Shown piece by piece: positions 37,103 through 48,972 of a stretch of DNA of 64,000 nt (positions are counted from its first letter, which is position 1; the number at the start of each line of letters is the position of its first letter). The notes under the pieces are model-generated. The model was given only the letters and a program-made list of their open reading frames with translations, searched no databases and was not told the origin of the DNA. The stretch comes from Ehretia macrophylla. Its lineage: Eukaryota > Streptophyta > Magnoliopsida > Boraginales > Ehretiaceae. Location of the stretch: contig CM075764.1 of NCBI GenBank assembly GCA_037974665.1, forward strand, positions 113,460,325 through 113,524,324. Reading direction: 5' to 3'. Both the position numbers and the translations under genes were made by a program.

Positions 37103-39547
37103 TGTGAAACCCCACTTTTCCTGCTTATCTCGTTTTACGTGCTTTACCTCGTTTTGCGTGCATATGATCTGTTTATGTGCTATAGGACCTAGAAAGTTAT
37201 AATTTTGATTTCAATACTCCTAATACGTGCTAAATGTGCATTCATGAAATTTTCATCAAAAACGGAGTCAGAAATTTTATCGTCGATTTTCAGTGAATAG
37301 TGTTTTCGAAACACGTCCGCTATAATTTTGAAACTGGTCTTTTTAACCCTTCTAGACCTAGTCCACGGACTTTAATAGACCTGTGTTTGATGAAAACGGT
37401 TTTAAAATCGGCTTAAGAATTTATTAGGGTTTTTACACCGACTTTTGCGAAAATCGAGTTTTAAGCCGACTCGGGTGGAATTCTTTGAATGTAAAACTTC
37501 TTGTCACCTAAAAATAACTCACTTGAGATATCTTGGGGGTTGCATAATTAATTTTAACTTGGTGATCACTAAAATGCAATTAAAGTCATTAAAAATACAA
37601 AAATGCCTATTAAAATAACTTTGACTTTAATTAAATATTTGACCTTATAAGCTCATGTCCTCAACACACACTCACACAACACAAAAACACCACCACACAC
37701 ACACACATTGCCGTGAGGTTGAGGAGAGAAAAGAGAAGAGAAAAACTTAAGCTTTCAATCCAATTTTTCAAAGAAAAACCTAGTTTTTGTCCGTGAAACT
37801 TCGCACCGACTTGGATTCTGCTTGTTGGGCACGCATTGCACGCATTCCTAGGCTTATATCGCATCTAAGGTGAGAGAAAAATTCTAGATCTCAAAATGTC
37901 ATTTTTGTGTTTTTGCGTATAAATGAAGATTGAACCGTTAGAATTGAAATCTGATGATAGATTATTGTTCCTTGCATGCTTGGGGTCATTATATACTAAT
38001 ACTACGAGTTTCTGTCGGATATAGCATAATTTTCATTTTCCGGGTATTTAATTTTGATTTAAATGTTCAAAGTTGATTTAATTGAGTTGCGTTGCTCGAA
38101 TTCGATTGCCGTTGATTTCTAAATACTTGATAATTACGTGTTAGCGCTGTTGTAATGCCGAATTTTCGATTACATTGTTTGTGTGAAAATCCGGAAAATC
38201 CAGCCATGACGTCATAGGGTTTTAGGGTTATCGGGGATGTTTTGGAGGTGTTATGGTGGATTTCCGAGACGGCTAATGTAGTAGGTTGAATGGGTGAGTG
38301 ATAGGAACTGATTTGGCAATGTTTGGATTAGTAGATTGTAAGTTATGAATTTTAGAAGTTTAGGTTGTCATTCTTTAATTTCTTGAACGATGCCTTAGAT
38401 GGTTGGGTAGTGTTCGAGTGATGAATGGTGAGTTGTTGTTGAGTAATTTAGAGTTTAATTATGAATATTATGCATGTCCGGTTAGATGGCCTACTTTGTC
38501 ATCTAACTACGTTGTTTGATGTTTAATTTAATATTGATGTTATATTGATGTTAGATTGATGTTATTGATTGATTATTATTGAATGCGGGAATCGGGCACT
38601 CTTGTTGCTGATCTCCCAATTGATTGATTGATTGATGATTGATTGATGATTGATGATTATGGAGTCTTGGTATGTGTGTGCCACCTCTCGGGCAGCGTCG
38701 GGCTGTCGGGTTGATAACGGCATGACTGCCATAGGCTACCCCCAGCTCGCATGACGGAGGTGTCATGGAGGGAGGGGCTAGTGAGGTACCTCGGGTGCGT
38801 GAGTAATGGGGAGTTATAAGAAGAACGGTTGAGATCGTGATGGCGTTTGGAGCTACACCAAATAGAGTATCCTTATTGATTGGTTATATAGTTATGTGAT
38901 GATAGCTTTATTTATGTTATTATTGTTGTTGTGTGTTTACTTGCTCAAAGGACTAAATCCAAGGAGCGTAGTGAATACTGTCGAGATCTATCGGATCCTC
39001 ACTGGGCTTATGTATATAAGCTCACTCTCTATTAATGCATGTTTCAGGTGTACTTTCACAAGATTACGGGTACGTGCCTCCTGAAGAGGAGAATGTGGAA
39101 AATGTGCCTTTCGTGGATGAGTCATATGTCCCTGAGTCTTATCCATGATTATATGTTGTTTAATGTAATGTATATTAGCTTAATAGACTTTTATATGCTT
39201 TACGGTTCTTAGTGTAATAGTTGTTGAAAAGATAATGATCCAAACGATGTTAATTTAGTGGCTTTCTTTTGTCTATGGTTAAGTTGTAGTTGTGTCTCAA
39301 CTTACTTTTGAAATGTATGATAAAGTTGAGGTATTGTATGTCATGTTGGAACGGAGGCGTATAACGAGGATGTTTTATTGTATAATATGGTTGTGTTGTA
39401 TGTTGTTGTTTGTATTGAGGAATTACTGGATGTATGATGTTTAATGAGGTTGGTTTAGAACCTCGGAAATCTGTTTACTGTCGTTATGCCGCCGAAATTC
39501 CGTTGCGTCCCGACTGATTATAGGTGGGGTCGAGTTGGGGCGTGACA
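37103..39547 (+). mobile_element. 5' LTR of B
   Basis: TGTGAAACCCC to GGGGCGTGACA. The first 60 bp repeat the TTTTACGTGCTTTACCTCG-type modules seen in the unrelated-length C/D/E/F LTRs. It contains a (GATT)n-like microsatellite at 38621-38660 and a CA-rich block at about 37666-37710. An acidic reading frame near 39064-39147 resembles the one in the C/F LTRs. Confidence 0.95.
38621..38660 (+). repeat. TGAT/GATT microsatellite in B 5' LTR
   Basis: Irregular run of TGATTGATTGATTGATGATT type, duplicated in the 3' LTR at 46061-46100. Confidence 0.9.
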
Positions 39548-39554
39548 GTTTAAG

Positions 39555-39566
39555 TGGTATCAGAGC
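39555..39566 (+). promoter_or_regulatory. Primer-binding site of B
   Basis: TGGTATCAGAGC, complementary to the 3' end of plant initiator tRNA-Met, 7 bp after the 5' LTR. Confidence 0.92.
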
Positions 39567-39817
39567 TCATGTTAGTTGTCAGCCGGGGTATTCTCGGAAT
39601 GTGGGTAATGGTCTTAGCATGAAATATGTATGAAAGGAAAGAAAAATGAAATATGTATTGGTATGATTAATTGATTAAGTGATTATGTGATTTAAGTGCT
39701 TATGTGATTATGTGATCAATTTGTTTATGTGTTTTATATGAGTTTGTTATTTATGTGTTAATAGTTGTTTATAACCTGTCTACGTGCTATAACTGTGCTA
39801 ACTCTTTGATTAGTAGA

Positions 39818-42800
39818 ATGGCCGGTCGACCGAGAACCAGAGGTAGGTCTGAGTTGACTGATGAGACTCCGAGTAACGTGGCACCGGGCCGTGACGGGGG
39901 TGATGACCGATTAGGAGCAGCTATGGAGCGGATTGCAGAGTTAGTGGCTAGTCAGGCACAGTTGTTAGCAGGGCAGGCTGCCCAGAATCAGGCTATGCAG
40001 GCTCAGCTTCTGAATATTCAGGGTGGTAACCACGGGCGTGGTACCCTGAAGGACTTTTTAGGATATCACCCACCGAGATTTCAGGGGGAGCCGGATGATA
40101 GGAAGGCGGAGTTATGGATTAGCAAGTTGGAGAAGATTTATGATCCACTTGGCTATACTGATGAGCAGAAAGTCTCTTTTGCCGTGTATTTGTTAGATGA
40201 CGAGGCAGAGGAGTGGTGGCGCACGGTAAGGACTAGTTGGGCGGCACAGGGTATTCCTTATATTTGGAGTACCTTTCTGATTGCTTTCCGGGCAAAGTAT
40301 GTCCCGAGGATTTGTAGGGAACGGAGAGAGGCCGAGTTTCTAGCCTTGGTCCAGGGAGATGCTACAGTGGCTCAATATGAGGCCACATTTACTCGATTGT
40401 CCCGGTATGCACCGGAGTATGTGGCAGACGAGGAGCGGAGGACTCGCAGGTTTATGTTAGGGTTGCGGCCCGAGATTCAGGATGTGATGGCTCTGAATCG
40501 TTATGATATCTTCACTGAGGCTTTTGATGCAGCTTCTAGATTGGAGAAGAGGAAAGGGGATCAGATTGTCTCCAGTCAGCCGAGTAAGAGGCCGTATCAG
40601 CCACAGGGCCAGCAGGTTTTATATAGGCCTCCAGTACAACAGTTTGTCTATAGGCCACCAGCCCCGCAGGGTTCTTTTAGGCCACAGAGTCAGCAGAGTT
40701 ATTATCGGCCTCAGTTTCAGCAGAGGCCATATCACGCTCAGACTCACTTTAGGCCAGACCACTCTCAGGGTCAGTACAGGCCTAGTGTGGTGAGCCCTCA
40801 GCAGCAGGCTGTATCAGCTGCTTCTTCAGCTTCTGGTTATTCTAGGGGCAGTGCTAGTGCCACATCATCGCAGTGGAATTACTGCAAGCGCCCAGGGCAG
40901 GTGGGGTCCGACTGCAGGGTAAAGGCAGGGACATGTTTGGGTTGTGGTAGCATCGAGCATAGGGCGAAGGATTGCCCTAGATATGCGAGGACTGAGGGTC
41001 GGGCAGCGACTCAGGGTTATCAGGGTAGGCCTACGGGCAGTGTACCACAGCAGCAGCGGGTTCAGGCTCGGGCTTATGCAGTTGACTTAGAGGAGATGCC
41101 TGAGGAGACTGCAGTTGTGGAAGGTAACTTTCTTATACTTGATCAACTTGTTAAAGTGTTGATTGATTCTGGTGCTACGCATTCTTTCATTACTCCTGCT
41201 TGTGTGCAACGTGTTAAATTGCAACCTGAAAGATTGCCTTATGTGGTTGAAATTAGTACCTCTTTGACTGATAAGTATGTTACTGGCTTAGTATGTAAGG
41301 ATTGTATAATACATGTTAAGGGGCATAATTTTCCTTCGGACCTTATTTTATTTCCTATCCGGGGGTATGATGTTATCTTGGGTATGGATTGGCTTTCTAA
41401 GTATGATGCCCAGTTGAACTGTAGAACCAAGGTAGTACAGTTTCGTTTGCCAGATCAGCCAGTAGTTGAGGTAGCGGGTAACCGGGGTGCTAAGACGAGT
41501 TTTGTTATCTCAGCAACTAAAGCCGTTAAGTTGGTGAGTAAGGGGTGTTCGGGTTATCTAGCTTATTTGATCAACAAGCCATCTGTTAAGCTACAGCTTG
41601 AGGAAGTCCCTATTATCCGGGAATATCCTAATGTATTTCCCGAGGAGTTGCCAGGGTTGCCGCCTGAGAGGGATATCGAGTTTGTGATTAATCTTGTTCC
41701 CGGTACTCAACCTATTTCTAAATCGGCATACCGGATGGCACCAGCTGAGTTGAAGGAGTTGAAGATTCAGTTACAGGAGTTGTTGGAGAAAGGATTTATT
41801 CAGCAGAGTGCTTCACCTTGCGGAGCTCCTGTTTTATTTGTGAAGAAGAAGGATGGTACTTTGAGATTATGTATTGATTACCGTGGTTTGAATCAGGTGA
41901 CCATCAAGAATAAATATCCTTTGCCACTGATTGATGAGTTGTTTGATCAACTTCAGGGAGCCAAAGTCTACTCTAAGTTTGATTTGAGGCAGGGGTATTA
42001 TCAGCTTCGGATTCGTTCGGAGGATGTTCCGAAGTCTGCCTTCAGGACTCGGTACGGGCATTATGAGTTTGTTGTTATGCCCTTTGGATTGACTAATGCA
42101 CCGGCAGCATTCATGGATCTTATGCATCGAGTCTTTCAGCCGTACTTGGACCAGTTCGTGGTGATTTTTATTGATGATATCTTGGTCTATTCTAAATCTG
42201 AATTGGAGCACGAACAACATCTACGGCTTGTATTGGAGAAGTTGCAGGAGCATCAGTTGTTTGCCAAGTTCAGCAAATGTGAATTTTGGCTGCAACGGAT
42301 TTCTTTTCTTGGCCATGTTATTACACAGAGCGGTATTTCTGTAGATCCCACTAAGATTGAATCGGTGATGTCTTGGAAGCGGCCAGAGAGTGTTACTGAT
42401 GTCCGTAGCTTTCTTGGCTTGGCGGGTTATTACCGTAGGTTTGTCAAGGACTTCTCAAAGATTGCGGGGCCACTATCTAAGTTGACTCAGAAACGGACTA
42501 TCTTTAATTGGGACGAGAAGTGTGAGAGTGGATTTCAGGAGTTGAAAAAGAGGTTAACTACCGCTCCAGTACTTGCTCTACCAGAGGGGACCGATAATAT
42601 GGTCATTTACAGTGATGCATCCAAGGAGGGCTTGGGATGTGTTCTTATGCAGGATGGCCGAGTTATTGCCTATGCTTCTCAAAAGTTGAAGCCTTATGAG
42701 GTGAATTATCCGACTCATGATCTTGAGTTGGCAGCAGTTGTCTTCGCACTGAAAAAGTGGCGTCATTATCTGTGGGGCAGTAAGTTCGAGATTTTCACTG

Positions 42801-44632
42801 ATCATAAGAGTCTTAAGTATTTATTCTCACAGAAGGAGTTGAATATGCGCCAGCGAAGGTGGATGGAGCTTCTTGGAGATTATAATTGTTCTATCAATTA
42901 TCTGCCTGGAAAGGGAAATGTAGTTGCAGATGCTCTCAGCCGGAAGGCTAGTATTTCTTGTTTGGCTGTCAAGAAGTGGGAGGTTCTTGAGGAGTTTAGT
43001 TATTGGAGACCAGAGTTCACTCAGGTTGGGGTGATGTGGTCACATCTCCGTATTCAACCTTTATTGTTGTCTCAGATCAGGGAAGCTCAACAGCTTGATG
43101 TTAAACTTCAGAAAATCAAGGATCAGATTTCGGATGATCAGTCTGACTTTAAAGTGCATGAGGATGGTATTCTTCGGTTTCGGAACAGGGTTTGTGTTCC
43201 CGATGAACCGGGCTTGAGACGAGGTATTCTGGAGGAAGCTCATAATTCTAAATATACTATTCATCCCGGTGGAACCAAGATGTATCGGGATTTGAAACAG
43301 CATTACTGGTGGAACAACATGAAGAGGGAGGTTGCTCAGTTTGTGTCTAGATGTTTGACTTGTCAGAGAGTGAAAGCCGAGCATCAACGACCAGCAGGTT
43401 TGCTTCAGCCGTTGGCTATACCAGAGTGGAAATGGGAGCATATTACGATGGACTTCGTCACTGGTTTGCCTAGATCACCGAGGGGTAATGATGCAGTTTG
43501 GGTTGTCGTGGATCGTTTGACGAAGACAGCTCATTTTATCTCGATGAGGTTAGGAGATGAGGTTACAAAGCTGACGGATCTCTATCTGGATCAGATTGTT
43601 AGACTTCACGGTATTCCATCTAGTATTGTCTCTGATCGAGATCCTCGATTTACTTCTCGTTTGTGGGAGAAACTTCAGGAGACCTTAGGTACTCAGTTGA
43701 ACTTCAGTACCGCGTATCATCCACAGACCGACGGTCAGTCTGAGCGGACTATTCAGATTCTGGAAGATATGCTTAGGGCTTGTGTTCTGGACTTCGGGAA
43801 GAATTGGGAGAAACATCTACCACTTGCCGAGTTTGCCTATAACAATAGTTATCAAGCTACTATTGGGATGGCACCTTTCGCAGCTCTTTACGGTCGTAAG
43901 TGCCGTTCACCTTTATATTGGGACGAGGTAGGAGAGATGAAGACTATTGATTCGACTATTATGCCAGAACTTCTTGAGAAGATTGAGAATGTTCAGTTGA
44001 TCAGGCAGCGAATGCTTACAGCGCAGAGTAGATTCAAGAGTTATGCTGATAAGCGTCGTCGTGACTTGGAGTTTCCAGTTGGAGATCGGGTTTTCTTGAG
44101 ATTGTCTCCTCGAAAGGGGTTTGTTCGTTATGGTAAAGGTGGAAAGCTGAGTCCGAGATTTGTTGGACCGTTTGAGATTACTGGCAGGGTTGGTAAGTTG
44201 GCATATCGGTTGGCTCTACCGGAGAACTTCTCTAATGTCCACGATGTGTTTCACGTGTCTAATTTGCGGAAATACAATCCGGATCCTTCTCATATTCTTG
44301 AGCCAGAGCCGGTACAGCTTCGAGAGGATTTGACTTATGACGAGCGTCCGATTCGTATTCTAGATCAGATGGACCGAGAGTTGAGGTCAAAGAGGATTCC
44401 GATGGTTAAGGTGTTGTGGAAGCATCACGGCATTGAGGAAGCTACGTGGGAGAGACGAGATCAGATGCAGCAACAATACCCAGATCTTTTCCGTACATCA
44501 AGTAAGAATTTCGAGGACGAAATTTCTATAAGGGGGGGAGAATGTGAAACCCCACTTTTCCTGCTTATCTCGTTTTACGTGCTTTACCTCGTTTTGCGTG
44601 CATATGATCTGTTTATGTGCTATAGGACCTAG
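39818..44632 (+). CDS. Element B Gag-Pol polyprotein with chromodomain
   Basis: A single uninterrupted frame of 1604 codons from ATG 39818 ([13 protein letters not shown]); the frame is open upstream to 39755, but this ATG begins the recognisable gag. Order: gag capsid domain (about residues 60-240), Q/P/R-rich linker (about 255-350), zinc knuckle [14 protein letters not shown] (from C373), protease with D-S-G (D450), RT with IDD (D786-D787), RNase H (D933), integrase HHCC region (H1142; C1179 and C1182) and a D1212, D1273, E1309 core with D,D-35-E spacing, then a chromodomain (about 1507-1560, YDERPIRIL to [11 protein letters not shown]). A first knuckle just before CLGC has lost two ligands (W and Q in place of C and H). 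The last 29 codons lie inside the 3' LTR. All catalytic residues are present, so the copy may be competent for transposition. Confidence 0.95.
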   Translation: MAGRPRTRGRSELTDETPSNVAPGRDGGDDRLGAAMERIAELVASQAQLLAGQAAQNQAMQAQLLNIQGGNHGRGTLKDFLGYHPPRFQGEPDDRKAELWISKLEKIYDPLGYTDEQKVSFAVYLLDDEAEEWWRTVRTSWAAQGIPYIWSTFLIAFRAKYVPRICRERREAEFLALVQGDATVAQYEATFTRLSRYAPEYVADEERRTRRFMLGLRPEIQDVMALNRYDIFTEAFDAASRLEKRKGDQIVSSQPSKRPYQPQGQQVLYRPPVQQFVYRPPAPQGSFRPQSQQSYYRPQFQQRPYHAQTHFRPDHSQGQYRPSVVSPQQQAVSAASSASGYSRGSASATSSQWNYCKRPGQVGSDCRVKAGTCLGCGSIEHRAKDCPRYARTEGRAATQGYQGRPTGSVPQQQRVQARAYAVDLEEMPEETAVVEGNFLILDQLVKVLIDSGATHSFITPACVQRVKLQPERLPYVVEISTSLTDKYVTGLVCKDCIIHVKGHNFPSDLILFPIRGYDVILGMDWLSKYDAQLNCRTKVVQFRLPDQPVVEVAGNRGAKTSFVISATKAVKLVSKGCSGYLAYLINKPSVKLQLEEVPIIREYPNVFPEELPGLPPERDIEFVINLVPGTQPISKSAYRMAPAELKELKIQLQELLEKGFIQQSASPCGAPVLFVKKKDGTLRLCIDYRGLNQVTIKNKYPLPLIDELFDQLQGAKVYSKFDLRQGYYQLRIRSEDVPKSAFRTRYGHYEFVVMPFGLTNAPAAFMDLMHRVFQPYLDQFVVIFIDDILVYSKSELEHEQHLRLVLEKLQEHQLFAKFSKCEFWLQRISFLGHVITQSGISVDPTKIESVMSWKRPESVTDVRSFLGLAGYYRRFVKDFSKIAGPLSKLTQKRTIFNWDEKCESGFQELKKRLTTAPVLALPEGTDNMVIYSDASKEGLGCVLMQDGRVIAYASQKLKPYEVNYPTHDLELAAVVFALKKWRHYLWGSKFEIFTDHKSLKYLFSQKELNMRQRRWMELLGDYNCSINYLPGKGNVVADALSRKASISCLAVKKWEVLEEFSYWRPEFTQVGVMWSHLRIQPLLLSQIREAQQLDVKLQKIKDQISDDQSDFKVHEDGILRFRNRVCVPDEPGLRRGILEEAHNSKYTIHPGGTKMYRDLKQHYWWNNMKREVAQFVSRCLTCQRVKAEHQRPAGLLQPLAIPEWKWEHITMDFVTGLPRSPRGNDAVWVVVDRLTKTAHFISMRLGDEVTKLTDLYLDQIVRLHGIPSSIVSDRDPRFTSRLWEKLQETLGTQLNFSTAYHPQTDGQSERTIQILEDMLRACVLDFGKNWEKHLPLAEFAYNNSYQATIGMAPFAALYGRKCRSPLYWDEVGEMKTIDSTIMPELLEKIENVQLIRQRMLTAQSRFKSYADKRRRDLEFPVGDRVFLRLSPRKGFVRYGKGGKLSPRFVGPFEITGRVGKLAYRLALPENFSNVHDVFHVSNLRKYNPDPSHILEPEPVQLREDLTYDERPIRILDQMDRELRSKRIPMVKVLWKHHGIEEATWERRDQMQQQYPDLFRTSSKNFEDEISIRGGECETPLFLLISFYVLYLVLRAYDLFMCYRT
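44528..44542 (+). promoter_or_regulatory. Polypurine tract of B
   Basis: ATAAGGGGGGGAGAA directly before the 3' LTR and inside the polyprotein frame. Confidence 0.9.
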
Positions 44633-46987
44633 AAAGTTATAATTTTGATTTCAATACTCCTAATACGTGCTAAATGTGCATTCATGAAATTTTCATCAAA
44701 AACGGAGTCAGAAATTTTATCGTCGATTTTCAGTGAATAGTGTTTTCGAAACACGTCCGCTATAATTTTGAAACTGGTCTTTTTAACCCTTCTAGACCTA
44801 GTCCACGGACTTTAATAGACCTGTGTTTGATGAAAACGGTTTTAAAATCGGCTTAAGAATTTATTAGGGTTTTTACACCGACTTTTGCGAAAATCGAGTT
44901 TTAAGCCGACTCGGGTGGAATTCTTTGAATGTAAAACTTCTTGTCACCTAAAAATAACTCACTTGAGATATCTTGGGGGTTGCATAATTAATTTTAACTT
45001 GGTGATCACTAAAATGCAATTAAAGTCATTAAAAATACAAAAATGCCTATTAAAATAACTTTGACTTTAATTAAATATTTGACCTTATAAGCTCATGTCC
45101 TCAACACACACTCACACAACACAAAAACACCACCACACACACACACATTGCCGTGAGGTTGAGGAGAGAAAAGAGAAGAGAAAAACTTAAGCTTTCAATC
45201 CAATTTTTCAAAGAAAACCCTAGTTTTTGTCCGTGAAACTTCGCACCGACTTGGATTCTGCTTGTTGGGCACGCATTGCACGCATTCCTAGGCTTATATC
45301 GCATCTAAGGTGAGAGAAAAATTCTAGATCTCAAAATGTCATTTTTGTGTTTTTGCGTATAAATGAAGATTGAACCGTTAGAATTGAAATCTGATGATAG
45401 ATTATTGTTCCTTGCATGCTAGGGGTCATTATATACTAATACTACGAGTTTCTGTCGGATATAGCATAATTTTCATTTTCCGGGTATTTAATTTTGATTT
45501 AAATGTTCAAAGTTGATTTAATTGAGTTGCGTTGCTCGAAATCGATTGCCGTCGATTTCTAAATACTTGATAATTACGTGTTAGCGCTGTTGTAATGCCG
45601 AATTTTCGATTACATTGTTCGTGTGAAAATCCGGAAAATCCAGCCATGACGTCATAGGATTTTAGGGTTATCGGGCATGTTTTGGAGGTGTTATGGTGGA
45701 TTTCCGAGAGGGCTAATGTAGTAGGTTGAATGGGTGAGTGATAGGAACTGATTTGGCAATGTTTGGATTAGTAGATTGTAAGTTATGAATTTTAGAAGTT
45801 TAGTTTGTCATTCTTTAATTTCTTGAACGATGCCTTACATGGTTGCGTAGTGTTCGAGTGATGAATGGTGAGTTGTTGTTGTGTAATTTAGAGTTTAATT
45901 ATGAATATTATGCATGTCCGGTTAGATGGCCTATTTTGTCTTGTAACTACGTTGTTTGATGTTTAATTTAATATTGATGTTATATTGATGTTATATTGAT
46001 GTTATTGATTGATTATTATTGAATGCGGGAATCGGGCACTCTTGTTGCTGATCTCCCAATTGATTGATTGATTGATGATTGATTGATGATTGATGATTAT
46101 GAAGTCTTGGTATGTGTGTGCCACCTCTCGGGCAGCGTCGGGCTGTCGGGTTGATAACGGCATGACTGCCATAGGCTACCCCCAGCTCGCATGACGGAGG
46201 TGTCATGGAGGGAGGGGCTAGTGAGGTACCTCGGGTGCGTGAGTAATGGGGAGTTATAAGAAGAACGGTTGAGATCGTGATGGCGTTTGGAGCTACACCA
46301 AATAGAGTATCCTTATTGATTGGTTATATAGTTATGTGATGATAGCTTTATTTATGTTATTATTGTTGTTGTGTGTTTACTTGCTCAAAGGACTAAATCC
46401 AAGGAGCGTAGTGAATACTGTCGAGATCTATCGGATCCTCACTGGGCTTATGTATATAAGCTCACTCTCTATTAATGCATGTTTCAGGTGTACTTTCACA
46501 AGATTACGGGTACGTGCCTCCTGAAGAGGAGAATGTGGAAAATGTGCCTTTCGTGGATGAGTCATATGTCCCTGAGTCTTATCCATGATTATATGTTGTT
46601 TAATGTAATGTATATTAGCTTAATAGACTTTTATATGCTTTACGGTTCTTAGTGTAATAGTTGTTGAAAAGATAATGATCCAAACGATGTTAATTTAGTG
46701 GCTTTCTTTTGTCTATGTTTAAATTGTAGTTGTGTCTCAACTTACTTTTGAAATGTATGATAAAGTTGAGGTATTGTATGTCATGTTGGAACGGAGGCGT
46801 ATAACGAGGATGTTTTATTGTATAATATGGTTGTGTTGTATGTTGTTGTTTGTATTGAGGAATTACTGGATGTATGATGTTTAATGAGGTTGGTTTAGAA
46901 CCTCGGAAATCTGTTTACTGTCGTTATGCCGCCGAAATTCCGTTGCGTCCCGACTGATTATAGGTGGGGTCGAGTTGGGGCGTGACA
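44543..46987 (+). mobile_element. 3' LTR of B
   Basis: 2445 bp, the same length as the 5' LTR. 16 of the 19 differences fall between positions equivalent to 37981 and 38662. Confidence 0.95.
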
Positions 46988-46992
46988 CTACA
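46988..46992 (+). repeat. Target-site duplication of B, right copy
   Basis: CTACA, matching 37098-37102. Confidence 0.95.
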
Positions 46993-47332
46993 TGATTTGG
47001 AAGGTAGTTGAGTTTTAACATTTCATGACTATCCATAGAAAATAATTTCGATTTTACAAATTTTGCGTGATTAATTTTCTTACTTCTTAATTGAGTTACA
47101 AGTGCTTAAAAAGGCTCAAAGGATTTTTTGTAATTAAGTTGGTTTCATTTCTTCTAGATACGAAATGATTTCTTGGGGTGGAATTGTTTGGAAGACAAAT
47201 TCAGTGTTAATCTTGTAATTTTATAAAATTTAACTGTATGAATACATTGACTGCTTAGATTTAATATTTATGAATATATGAAGTAATTGATGCCTTTACT
47301 TGAGGACAAGCAAAGAATGGGTTTGAGGAGGT
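46993..47332 (+). other. A: 3' non-coding region, resumed after B, with PPT
   Basis: Continuation of element A up to its 3' LTR. The polypurine tract is at 47311-47332 (CAAAGAATGGGTTTGAGGAG and two more bases), preceded by TTGAGGACAAG. Confidence 0.85.
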
Positions 47333-48972
47333 TGATAAATCTGTATTTTTAGTAACTTTAACTCATTAAATCATGTATATTGCATTATTATTTCAAGCTT
47401 AATTGTATATTTTACACAAATTTAATGCAATATAGGTTCTGAAGAAGAAATAGCAAAAATGGCCACAAAAACCAACTTTTGAAGTGAATTTTCGGTGCAA
47501 TACTGAAGGAAGAAGGAAGAACGACCTTGACACGAGCAAATCGAGATTAAATTTGGCCAAACGGAGTGCGAAAACGGATTCAGGACACTGAAAAACCTTG
47601 AAGTAGCTTTGGTCAACTTTTTGGTCAAAGTCAAAGTCAATGGGTGAATAGTCAAAGTCAAAGTAAACTTTTGGTCAAAGTCAAAGTCAATGCATGAATA
47701 GTAAAAGTCAAGTCAATGCATGAATAGTAAAGTCAACGTGTGAATACTATCTTCGCTGGCATCACGCTGACACAATGATGACTTAGGCGAATGACATCAC
47801 GCTGACACAATGATGACTTAAGCAAATGACATCACGCTGACACAATGATGACCTAGGCAAATGATGTCACGTTGACACATTGATAATATCATGGTTTGAA
47901 TAGTACTTGTGAATAGTGTCAAAAATTTCTCTATAAATACTTCATTCCTCATTTCATTTTTCTTGTACCATTTTCTTCTTAGCTTAGATTTTGCTCTTGT
48001 GTTTGAGTGCTTTAGTTATTATTCTGAGTTGTGTGCAAAGTTTTAATCCCAAAGGGAGGGGATAGTGACACATCATCATACTGAAATCGTACCAGTCTAT
48101 CAAAATCCGTTCAACACAATAAGTATTCTTTTATTTTGGTTTTCGTTATGATTTCTTGTACTTTACAGTTTATTATGGCACACTAGACCCGAGATTCGGG
48201 GTGGTACGTGTGAGGTTACTCTTGTACATATGTTGTGATTCAGATTTATTAAAGTCTCGTATTTATATTTTTAAGTATTCTTTGATTAATTATATGTATA
48301 CTTGTAGATATGTTATATTTAATTGAAAGTACATATACGCCCGGTTTTGTAAACCAGTGGCAATACGAGACTACCTCAGATGGATTCTAGTCTGGTTGTA
48401 CCGACACCTCCAGGTTACATAAGTGAAAGATTAATTGAGAGATTGGAAATCGTTAGGTTGTACCAACACATCCAGTCTTGTTAATTAATTAATCTTATCA
48501 CTTACGTAATTAAAGGCTCATTTCAGTAGTGGGAGCTTGTAGCCCTATTTCTGAAGGACTTAACTTTTAATCTGAATCAATAACTTTATACTTGCGTATA
48601 CCGAGCTATAACCACCCTGAATCATTAACCCTTTGGATTTTTAGTGTTGAGTGTTGTGATTCTTTAATTTAGTACTTTTGATTAATTCACTTTTGGACTT
48701 TGTTACTACCGTATCTTTGGACATTTTGTGGACATTTTTTGGACTTAATTTTTTGTACTTCCGTACTTTTGGACTTTTTGGACTTTTGGACTTAATCAAA
48801 CTTATCCGTGACGGGAGATAGTCAAACAATTCTAAATTAAGGACTTAACTTAACTTGATAACCCAATCTCTGTGGATCGACCCTCTACTCGCCACAGCTA
48901 GAGGTAATTCAAGGTAAGCAATATTTTCAATCATTTAACCTTACTATTTTTGAGCGCAAAACGACGCGATCA
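47333..48972 (+). mobile_element. 3' LTR of A
   Basis: 1640 bp, TGATAAATCTG to GACGCGATCA, with TATA at 47931-47940, 12 W-box cores at 47611-47736 and the 35 bp repeat from 47766. Confidence 0.95.

Larger units (their letters stand above)
37103..46987 (+). mobile_element. Element B: nearly intact Tekay/Del-like chromovirus nested in A
   Basis: 9885 bp: two 2445 bp LTRs (37103-39547 and 44543-46987), a perfect initiator tRNA-Met PBS, a single uninterrupted gag-pol frame ending in a chromodomain, a PPT, and TSD CTACA. The LTRs differ at 19 positions by my count (0.8 %), with no indels, so it is the youngest insertion in the window. Long LTRs, this PBS and the C-terminal chromodomain point to the Tekay (Del) lineage. 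Confidence 0.95.
24990..48972 (+). mobile_element. Element A: Athila-like Ty3/gypsy retrotransposon (carries nested B)
   Basis: Complete element with LTRs 24990-26662 and 47333-48972, TG...CA ends, TSD AAGTC, a tRNA-Asp-type PBS (26668-26687), gag, pol and an extra 3' ORF, and a PPT (47311-47332). Without B and its target duplication it is about 14.1 kb. FMDDFSIFG in RT, DLGAS in protease and the gag sequence type are those of the Athila lineage. Aligned LTR positions show about 36 differences in 1640 bp (2.2 %), nearly all transitions. Gag, pol and the third ORF are all broken by in-frame stops and frameshifts, so this copy is not autonomous. Confidence 0.92.

Noticed and set aside
37661..37864. 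Frame of 67 codons on the minus strand, repeated at 45101-45304
   Set aside because: CA-rich LTR sequence duplicated because both LTRs are present; no domain seen.
42578..43441. Minus-strand frames of 75-126 codons opposite B pol
   Set aside because: Shadows of the polyprotein frame, with no recognisable domain.
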